From an uncultured Mucilaginibacter sp. (GTDB lineage Bacteria; Bacteroidota; Bacteroidia; Sphingobacteriales; Sphingobacteriaceae), in NCBI GenBank assembly GCA_903864275.1, contig CAIPFE010000030.1, forward strand, positions 1 through 64,000: DNA of 64,000 nucleotides. Direction: 5' to 3'. How positions within the stretch are numbered: position 1 is the stretch's first letter; every line of letters starts with the position of its first letter. The notes below the pieces were generated by a model. It searched no databases and had not been told where the DNA came from. It saw only the letters and a list, made by a program, of their open reading frames with translations. A program made the translations under genes and the position numbers. Below, one piece after another: positions 58,240 to 64,000 of this stretch.

Positions 58240-58564
58240 CGGGCGAAAACCAAATTCTCTCACCGCTGTCTATTCACTACTCAATACTCACCAAGTTGTA
58301 TCATAACCGTACGCTCCCTGTTACGTTAGCGGACAGTATTTACCAGACGTTATAGCATAAGTAATTGATAATAAGTAATTTGAAAGTTTGGTATGTTATT
58401 GATACCCTAATGGCATAATGAAATGGGTGCTAATCGGGTACTTATTTATAAATTAGCATTCATTTCATTAATAAAATTTCGGATTTCGGATTTTCGATTT
58501 CGGATTAATTTATTAATAATTGGAAATCAATAGTTCAGTAAATCATTAATTCATAATTAAAAAC
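58240..58564. other. 325-base intergenic region before the ATPase gene
   Basis: This is the only gap above 300 bases. It holds TATTCACTACTCAATACTCA-type repeats (58270-58290), regulatory element copy 5 (58297-58405), a low-complexity stretch of GGATTTCGGATTTTCGATTT type (about 58480-58505), and a TAATTCA-class leader (58525-58560) ending just before the ATG at 58565. I see no open reading frame worth reporting. Confidence 0.7.
58297..58405 (+). promoter_or_regulatory. Composite regulatory element, copy 5, before the ATPase
   Basis: Dyad 1 is TGTATCATAACCGTACG (58297-58313), one base off the copy 1 sequence. Dyad 2 is TGTTACGTTAGCGGACA (58319-58335). Centre spacing is 22 bp. TTTGGTATGTTATTGATACC has its GG at 58390-58391, 55 bp past dyad 2. 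Here TTGA is nine bases behind GG, one less than the sigma-54 spacing. The ATG is 175 bp downstream. Sharing this element ties the only ATPase gene to four permease units. Confidence 0.65.
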
Positions 58565-59242
58565 ATGTTATCATTACAGCACGTATCAAAATATTACCAG
58601 GTTGGCGGCAATAAAAACTTTGTACTTAACGATATCAACCTCGAGGTTGATGAAGGCGAATTTATTTCGATCATGGGCCCGTCCGGTTCGGGCAAATCAA
58701 CTTTGTTAAATGTCATCGGCATGCTTGACGATCCTTCTGATGGTTTTCATTATTTTGTGGGCAACGCCGTCCACCAGCTTAAAGAAAAACAGCGCTCGGC
58801 TTTATATAAACAATACATTGGTTTTGTTTTCCAGGCCTATCACCTGATTGACGAACTTACCGTTTACGAAAACATCGAAACCCCGTTAATTTACCAGGAT
58901 TTTAAAAGCACCGAGCGAAAAGCAATGGTAGCGGATATCCTCGACCGTTTCCAGATCGTTGGAAAAAAAGATTTGTTCCCTGCCCAGCTATCAGGCGGTC
59001 AGCAACAATTGGTGGGGATAGCCCGCGCTTTGATTGCCAAGCCCAAGCTATTATTGGCTGACGAGCCTACCGGAAATTTAAATTCAAAACAGGGGGTTGA
59101 AATAATGGAGCTTTTCCGCAAACTGAATAAGGAGGACGGGGTAACCATTATACAAGTAACACATTCGGAAAAAAATGCAGAATATGGTACCCGCATTATT
59201 GACTTGCTGGATGGAAAAGTATCGTCCTCGAGAAAATTCTGA
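58565..59242 (+). CDS. ABC transporter ATP-binding protein, LolD/MacB type
   Basis: 225 residues, the usual length for a free-standing LolD/FtsE/MacB-type ATPase. It has Walker A GPSGSGKST (38-46), a Q-loop at FQ 89-90, ABC signature LSGGQQQ (142-148), Walker B LLLADEP (162-168), D-loop near 171, and switch histidine H200. It should hydrolyse ATP and drive FtsX-type permeases through their EIGIRKVLGA coupling helices. The signature continues QLVGIARAL, where the family normally has QRVAIARAL, a small but visible deviation. It is the only nucleotide-binding domain in the window, while 22 permeases lack one, so I infer it powers several of them in trans. It has regulatory element copy 5 upstream and a TolC gene 30 bases downstream. 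Confidence 0.95.
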   Translation: MLSLQHVSKYYQVGGNKNFVLNDINLEVDEGEFISIMGPSGSGKSTLLNVIGMLDDPSDGFHYFVGNAVHQLKEKQRSALYKQYIGFVFQAYHLIDELTVYENIETPLIYQDFKSTERKAMVADILDRFQIVGKKDLFPAQLSGGQQQLVGIARALIAKPKLLLADEPTGNLNSKQGVEIMELFRKLNKEDGVTIIQVTHSEKNAEYGTRIIDLLDGKVSSSRKF

Positions 59243-59272
59243 ACAAATAATTTATATATACAATAATATAAA

Positions 59273-60598
59273 ATGCGATTTAGTAAATATTTTTTGACAC
59301 TAATTTTTATTGCCGGCAGTTTTTTAGTCAGGGCCCAGCAAAAAGACACGCTGCTTACCCTCCAGCAATGCCTTGATATTGCCATAAAAAACAATTTGAC
59401 TGTAAAGCAGGACTCGTTGACTGCCCAACAGGCGCATATTGGTTTGGTACAGGCAAAAGACAACCTGATCCCTTATATTACAGGCGGGGCAAACCGTACG
59501 CTTTCTTCGGGTCGTGCCCTAAACCCGGTAACCAATAATTATATTACCCAGGGAGTGACATCGGATAATTATAACTTGCAGGGATCCGTAACCATCTTTA
59601 ACGGACTTGCCCTTCAAAATGCAATTAAGCAAGCCTCGTTGGCCTACCAGTCGGGTAAAATGGCTTTCCAGGCGGCAAAAGACATCGTCACCGTTAATGT
59701 TATTACTAATTACCTGCAGGTGCTGGATGCGGGGGAAATATTAGGCCAGAGCAAGACCCAGCTTGCCGTGGCAAAGGAAAACGTTGGCATTGCCGATACC
59801 AAGGAAAAATACGGGGCAAATTTAACTGCCTCAACATATTCGGATTTTAAGGGAGCGTATGCAGCTTCTGTGGTTGCAGTGGTTCAGGCCCAGAACGCTC
59901 TGGATGCCGCGAAACTGAGCCTATATAACGTTTTGAATATTCCCTTTAATAAAAACGCTCAATTGGAGCCGCTAAATGCTGAACAATTAAAAGGAGACAA
60001 TGGCGTTAACGCCGACGATGTTTATAATACAGCATTGCAACAATTGGCACAGGTAAAGGCAGCAACCCTGATGCGTGAAAGTGCTGAAAAAGGTGTAAAA
60101 TATGCCAAGGGACTTTTATATCCCCAATTGGCGCTTTATAGTGGCATAAACACGAATTATTCTAATTTGAACTCAGCAAGCTATTCAGACCAGTTCAGGA
60201 ATAATTATGGTACCTATTTTCAATTAGGCTTAAACATCCCGATATTCACTAACCACGTAAAGAAGAACGCTGTTTCGCTTGCCAAACTTAATTTATTGAA
60301 TTTTCAGTACATTGAAGACAACACTAAAATAGTGCTGAAACAAAATGTTGACCAGGCCTGGTATAACATGAATGCTGCTTACAACCGTTACCAAGCCTTG
60401 CTGGATGAATCGGCAGCTTATACCGAAAGTTACCGCGTCTCGAAAATACGTTTTGACGCAGGCGTGATAACATCGGATTTATTTTTGATTTCAAAAGGTA
60501 ATATGGATGCAGCTAATTTAAACTTGATAAGTGCCCGGTACGACTATATCATTTACAGCAAAATACTTGATTATTACCAGGGAAAATTAACCCAATAA
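59273..60598 (+). CDS. TolC-family outer-membrane efflux channel protein
   Basis: 441 residues with signal peptide MRFSKYFLTLIFIAGSFLVRAQ (cut around 20-22). The mature part begins with the TolC-family opening LTLQQCLDIAIKNNLTVKQ and shows the expected duplicated pattern of long helices (for example KDNLIPYITGGANRTLSSGR in the first half and GLLYPQLALYSGINTNYSN in the second). Such proteins form trimeric channels that span the outer membrane and the periplasm. The 30-base gap makes it an operon partner of the ATPase, which points to a tripartite export system. The membrane-fusion protein normally needed to connect an inner-membrane ABC transporter to TolC is not in the window; it may lie elsewhere, or the large permease domains may substitute for it. 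Confidence 0.92.
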   Translation: MRFSKYFLTLIFIAGSFLVRAQQKDTLLTLQQCLDIAIKNNLTVKQDSLTAQQAHIGLVQAKDNLIPYITGGANRTLSSGRALNPVTNNYITQGVTSDNYNLQGSVTIFNGLALQNAIKQASLAYQSGKMAFQAAKDIVTVNVITNYLQVLDAGEILGQSKTQLAVAKENVGIADTKEKYGANLTASTYSDFKGAYAASVVAVVQAQNALDAAKLSLYNVLNIPFNKNAQLEPLNAEQLKGDNGVNADDVYNTALQQLAQVKAATLMRESAEKGVKYAKGLLYPQLALYSGINTNYSNLNSASYSDQFRNNYGTYFQLGLNIPIFTNHVKKNAVSLAKLNLLNFQYIEDNTKIVLKQNVDQAWYNMNAAYNRYQALLDESAAYTESYRVSKIRFDAGVITSDLFLISKGNMDAANLNLISARYDYIIYSKILDYYQGKLTQ

Positions 60599-60661
60599 AT
60601 TATTTTTTTTAGCTATTGGATTAATAAATAATTCCTAATTTTATTTCAGAAAATCCGTGAT

Positions 60662-60713
60662 ATCCGGTCCGTGCTTAAACGTTAGTTTATGGTGTGGACC
60701 GGATTCCTATTTT
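60662..60713 (+). terminator. Intrinsic terminator after the TolC gene
   Basis: ATCCGGTCC (60662-60670) pairs with GGACCGGAT (60696-60704), with an inner TAAAC/GTTTA pairing, and is followed by TCCTATTTTT. It ends the ATPase-TolC unit about 65 bases after the stop. Confidence 0.7.
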
Positions 60714-60791
60714 TAGGCGTTTAAGGACGGCATCCTATAATAACCTTCAACTTTATTCGTTTCTCAAAGTATTCTGCTTTACAATTCTATC

Positions 60792-61388
60792 ATGAAAAAA
60801 CTATTACTTGCCGCAGCAATTTTCACAGCCTGTATCAGATTTGCCTCAGCGCAAATTTTACCGTCTTTCCAATTCGGCGTAAAAGGCGGCATGAACCTCT
60901 CAAGTATCCAGTCAACTACCGCTGCAACTTTTAACAGCGGCAACCAGGCAGGTTACCTCGCCGGCTTTTGGATGCGGGTTGGCGCATTGGGCTTTAATTT
61001 TCAGCCAGAGATATATGCCACCAGCAAAGATGTGGATATTGCAGCAAATGGCGGCGAAACAAAACAAAAATTCACCAGTATTGATGTCCCATTGTTGATC
61101 GGCGGCAAAATTGGTGCATTTGGATTCGGAGGGCGTTTTTATACCGGCCCTATAATTTCCGTCGCCGTTAATAAACAACAAAGTTTTGTTGATGCTGCCA
61201 AAGCGGCCGGTTCGCTCGATTACCAGAACCAAAATTTTGCCTGGCAGTTTGGGGCGGGCATCGATATAAAGAAAATATCAATAGACCTGCGCTATGAAGC
61301 CGGCCTTACCAAACAGGACTATGGCAGCGGCCAGACGCGCATCAACTTGTTTAGTTTAACGTTGGCGTATAGTCTGCTTAAATTTTAA
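60792..61388 (+). CDS. Outer-membrane beta-barrel protein (PF13568-like)
   Basis: 198 residues. The signal peptide MKKLLLAAAIFTACIRFASAQ has a cut near 21. The mature part reads FQFGVKGGMNLSSI, the typical opening of small Bacteroidota outer-membrane barrels, followed by alternating amphipathic strands (FQPEIYATSK, GGRFYTGPIISVAV, IDLRYEAGLTKQDYG) and an aromatic C-terminus, YSLLKF. About 8 strands are expected. Its function is unknown; it probably resides in the outer membrane. It is separated by a terminator from the TolC gene and by 188 bases from the glycosidase, so it is likely transcribed alone. Confidence 0.85.
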   Translation: MKKLLLAAAIFTACIRFASAQILPSFQFGVKGGMNLSSIQSTTAATFNSGNQAGYLAGFWMRVGALGFNFQPEIYATSKDVDIAANGGETKQKFTSIDVPLLIGGKIGAFGFGGRFYTGPIISVAVNKQQSFVDAAKAAGSLDYQNQNFAWQFGAGIDIKKISIDLRYEAGLTKQDYGSGQTRINLFSLTLAYSLLKF

Positions 61389-61576
61389 TAATTATCCTTT
61401 CCGTTAAAAAATCTCCCGGATTTATCTCCCGGGTCCTATGCCGCCTGTTTGTTTAGTATTATATTTTGTATAGTAAATTGTCAATTTAGTATTATACTTA
61501 TTGTACATGTTACACCTATATTTATCTGCCAGTTTTACCTCCTTAAAAGTATACCTGTAACTTATAGTTATTGTAA
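61389..61576. other. AT-rich intergenic region before the GH9 gene
   Basis: A short stem, CCCGG/CCGGG, lies shortly after the barrel gene stop, and a direct repeat of TTTAGTATTATA occurs twice between about 61450 and 61500. A promoter for the glycosidase unit is expected here, but I cannot assign a clear Bacteroidota -33/-7 pair. Confidence 0.35.
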
Positions 61577-63364
61577 ATGAGCAATAAATATTCACGAAGT
61601 TTTATTATAAATAGGGTATCTATATTCATATTAACTATTACCCTGTTTACGCAAAAATCGTTTGGACAACAGAGTTGGCAACAAAATACCCGGCTTAACC
61701 AGATTGGCTTTTACCCGAATGCACCTAAAACGGCAGTAGTTTTAACTGGAAAAGACACTGTTTTTTATATCCAGATAATCAATGGAAAAACGGTGTTTAC
61801 CGGGAATTTAAAAAAATCAGTTAAACCTGATTTTGTAGGGAATACAACCGCAATTGCCGATTTTACCAATTACAGCAAACCGGGTAAATACATCATGATT
61901 GTACCAGATGTCGGAGTTTCATATCCCTTTGAAATCAAGAATTCAGTTTTAAAAGAGGTCGCTAATGCATCCATAAAAGCTTATTATTTTATGCGGGCCT
62001 CTATACCGCTTGAAGAAAAATATGCCGGCAAATGGGCAAGGGCAGGCGGCCATCCCGATACCGTCGTGTTGATACACCCATCGGCGGCTACCGATAAACG
62101 CCCCGCCTGGACAACTATTTCATCTCCCCGCGGCTGGTACGATGCCGGCGACTATAACAAGTATATTGTTAATAGCGGGATCAGTACAAGCACCCTGCTT
62201 TCACTATATGAGGATTTCCCGGCTTATATGAAAACGGTAAAGCTGAATATCCCAGAAAGCGGCAACAACATACCTGACATACTGAACGAGGTTTTATGGA
62301 ACCTGCGCTGGATGCTCACCATGCAGGACCCAGGCGACGGCGGCGTTTACCATAAGCTTACCAATGCGATATTCGACAAATTTGAAATGCCGGATAAAGC
62401 AGCCGAACCCCGTTTCGTCGTTCAGAAAGGGACGGCCGCCACGCTTGATTTCGCGGCGGTTATGGCACAGTGCAGCCGTATATTCAGGAAATTCCCTAAA
62501 GAATTACCCGGCTTGGCCGATTCGTGCCTGAATGACGCAAATAAAGCCTGGGATTGGGCTGCAAAAAATCCAGATGTCGCTTATAACCAGGATGCCATGA
62601 ATAAAAAATTCAGTCCCCCAATAACAACCGGTGCGTATGGCGACAATAATTTTACTGACGAATTTATATGGGCAGCTTCGGAATTATTTGTGACCACGAA
62701 AGATCCGCAATACCTAAAAGGGATTAACCTGCTTCCCGACAATAGAATGCCTATTCCTTCCTGGAACCAGGTTAAGTTGTTAGGCTATTACACGCTTTTA
62801 AAAAACACTGATTCATTTGGTAAAAACGCACCCGGAGAATTGCCCGAACTAAAAAAACGGTTGCTGGATTTAGCGGACAGCCTCGTAAAAGGTGCCGATG
62901 AGACCGCCTATCAAACTGTAATGGATAAATCAAAGCGTAATTTTAATTGGGGCAGTAATTCAGTCGCGGCTAATGAAGGTGTCGCTTTGATACAAGCTTA
63001 TAAACTCTCAAATGATCCCAAATACCTGCGTTGCGCGTTGGATAACCTCGACTACATTTTAGGAAGAAATGGCACAGGTTATTCTTACGTAACCGGTTAC
63101 GGAAGCAAAACCCCGATGCACCCACATCACCGCCCGTCAGTTTCCGATGGCGTTGTTGACCCCGTGCCCGGTCTTTTGGTGGGCGGCCCCAACCCCGGAA
63201 TGCAGGATCACATTAAAGTACCGTCGACAGTACCGGATGAAGCCTACATTGATGATGACCGGGCTTACGCAGCAAATGAAATAGCCATTAATTGGAACGC
63301 GCCCTTTGCTTATTTAGCTAATGCGATTGAAGCGCTGCAGAATAAGTTAAAAACTGTAAATTAG
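61577..63364 (+). CDS. Glycoside hydrolase family 9 (endoglucanase-type) with N-terminal Ig-like domain
   Basis: 595 residues. The signal peptide is about residues 1-30 (ending TQKSFGQ). The CelD_N-type Ig-like domain covers about 38-122 (LNQIGFYPNAPKTAVV). The (alpha/alpha)6 catalytic domain runs from about 130 to 590. GWYDAGDYNKY holds the catalytic-base aspartates D189 and D192. HPHHRPS near 515-521 is the substrate-binding histidine motif. DDRAYAANEIAINWNAP contains the expected proton-donor glutamate, E568. GH9 enzymes invert beta-1,4-glucosidic bonds in cellulose or mixed-linkage glucans; some Bacteroidota members act as exo-glucosidases. Export to the periplasm is likely. The GH3 gene starts 66 bases later in the same direction, so the pair should act in sequence on beta-glucans. 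Confidence 0.93.
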   Translation: MSNKYSRSFIINRVSIFILTITLFTQKSFGQQSWQQNTRLNQIGFYPNAPKTAVVLTGKDTVFYIQIINGKTVFTGNLKKSVKPDFVGNTTAIADFTNYSKPGKYIMIVPDVGVSYPFEIKNSVLKEVANASIKAYYFMRASIPLEEKYAGKWARAGGHPDTVVLIHPSAATDKRPAWTTISSPRGWYDAGDYNKYIVNSGISTSTLLSLYEDFPAYMKTVKLNIPESGNNIPDILNEVLWNLRWMLTMQDPGDGGVYHKLTNAIFDKFEMPDKAAEPRFVVQKGTAATLDFAAVMAQCSRIFRKFPKELPGLADSCLNDANKAWDWAAKNPDVAYNQDAMNKKFSPPITTGAYGDNNFTDEFIWAASELFVTTKDPQYLKGINLLPDNRMPIPSWNQVKLLGYYTLLKNTDSFGKNAPGELPELKKRLLDLADSLVKGADETAYQTVMDKSKRNFNWGSNSVAANEGVALIQAYKLSNDPKYLRCALDNLDYILGRNGTGYSYVTGYGSKTPMHPHHRPSVSDGVVDPVPGLLVGGPNPGMQDHIKVPSTVPDEAYIDDDRAYAANEIAINWNAPFAYLANAIEALQNKLKTVN

Positions 63365-63430
63365 ACCTATAAAAATTTGAAATTCAACTATATAAAACCA
63401 CCTGTTATTGCCTTAAATCAAACCAAAATT

Positions 63431-64000
63431 ATGAGAAGGATCTTTATTATCATTAATGTGATGCTTTTAAATGTGCTGATAGTTGTAGCACAACCTAAAA
63501 AACCGGAAAGTGAAACCGATAAAAAGGTAGACGCCCTGATAGCTAAGATGACGCTTGAAGAAAAAGTAGGGCAGATGACCGAAGTAACATCAGATGTAGT
63601 ATCAACAACTACAAATGGTGTGCACCAGATCGATGCTGGTAAAATAAAGGAAGCAATCTTAAAATATCATGTCGGTTCCATATTAAATGTGAGCGGGCAT
63701 GCTTATACCCGTGAGCATTGGCACGAAGTAATTTCAGCCATCCAGGCCGAAGCCGCAAAAGACAGATTAAAAATTCCGGTTATTTATGGTATTGATGCCA
63801 TACACGGGGTAACCTATACCCAGGGCAGTACCTTGTTCCCGCAGGAAATTGCTATGGCGGCTACCTTTAACCGGGCAATAGCGCATATGGCAGGGGAGAT
63901 CACCGCCTATGAAACACGTGCAAGCTATATTCCGTGGAACTATTCCCCGGTTTTGGACCTTGGTAAAACACCGCTCTGGCCGCGCATTTATGAAACCTTT
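63431..64000 (+). CDS. Glycoside hydrolase family 3 beta-glucosidase, 5' part
   Basis: The first 190 codons are open to the window end; the gene continues beyond it. The signal sequence MRRIFIIINVMLLNVLIVVAQ is followed by VDALIAKMTLEEKVGQMTE, the standard opening of periplasmic GH3 enzymes of the BglX type, then IPVIYGIDAIHGVTYTQG and TLFPQEIAMAATF, both hallmarks of the GH3 (beta/alpha)8 domain. The catalytic nucleophile lies later and is not covered. It should split beta-linked gluco-oligosaccharides released by the GH9 enzyme. The start at 63431 is supported by the signal peptide and by the absence of another ATG upstream in frame. Confidence 0.9.
   Translation, partial: MRRIFIIINVMLLNVLIVVAQPKKPESETDKKVDALIAKMTLEEKVGQMTEVTSDVVSTTTNGVHQIDAGKIKEAILKYHVGSILNVSGHAYTREHWHEVISAIQAEAAKDRLKIPVIYGIDAIHGVTYTQGSTLFPQEIAMAATFNRAIAHMAGEITAYETRASYIPWNYSPVLDLGKTPLWPRIYETF

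Noticed and set aside
134..61232. Many reverse-strand and alternative-frame open frames of 60-160 codons inside the permease genes
   Set aside because: They overlap clearly coding + strand genes, recur at the same relative place in paralogues (for example antisense to the coupling helices), and show no signal peptides or domains of their own. They are shadows of conserved coding sequence.

Overview
The window looks like a chromosomal stretch of a Bacteroidota bacterium, most likely a member of the Sphingobacteriaceae such as Mucilaginibacter or Pedobacter. This is inferred from protein style (permeases opening MIKNYxKIAWRNL and ending NPVKSLRSE), AT-rich leaders without clear Shine-Dalgarno sites, a DUF4097 protein, and GH9/GH3 enzymes with Bacteroidota-type signal peptides. 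All genes are on the + strand. No RNA gene, insertion sequence or CRISPR array was seen.

Positions 110-56935 are dominated by one gene family: 22 head-to-tail paralogues of a large ABC permease with no ATPase domain. Each full copy has about 784-830 residues and is built as two MacB_PCD/FtsX halves with 8 predicted membrane segments. Twenty copies are intact. The first (110-2302) lacks its 5' end and the last (54537-56935) carries a one-base frameshift. Two other genes sit in or at the edge of the array: a secreted DUF4097 protein with an exact 18-residue repeat (25035-26081) and a secreted retropepsin-like protein with a PDZ domain (57040-58239).

Only one ATPase gene is present (58565-59242, LolD/MacB type), followed 30 bases later by a TolC-family outer-membrane channel gene (59273-60598). 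No membrane-fusion protein (HlyD/MacA type) is visible. I infer that one ATPase serves many interchangeable permeases, possibly in an efflux or envelope-maintenance machine.

Regulatory sequence divides the array. Five copies of a composite element lie before the permeases at 5041, 26371, 41769 and 52033 and before the ATPase at 58565. Each has two 17-bp TGT-N11-ACA dyads exactly 22 bp apart, then a TTTGGTATG-like box 53-56 bp downstream (one copy reads TTTCGGTACG). The box resembles a sigma-54 -24 element. Two further promoters of ECF-sigma type (GCAAC[C/G]-N17-GTCTAT) precede the permease at 14991 and the DUF4097 gene. Suggested units: permeases up to 4796; 5041-12316 with the gene at 12394; 14991-24909; 25035-26081; 26371-41525; 41769-51749; 52033-58239; 58565-60598.

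The spacers between permeases are built from short heptamer/octamer quasi-repeats (TAATTCA, AATGAAC, TAATGAC, GCAGTTG and GAAAGG types) and several long inverted repeats, so they look modular. Beyond the array come a small outer-membrane beta-barrel gene (60792-61388), a GH9 glycosidase gene (61577-63364) and the 5' part of a GH3 beta-glucosidase gene (63431 to the window end). The last two probably form a beta-glucan degradation unit unrelated to the transporter array.
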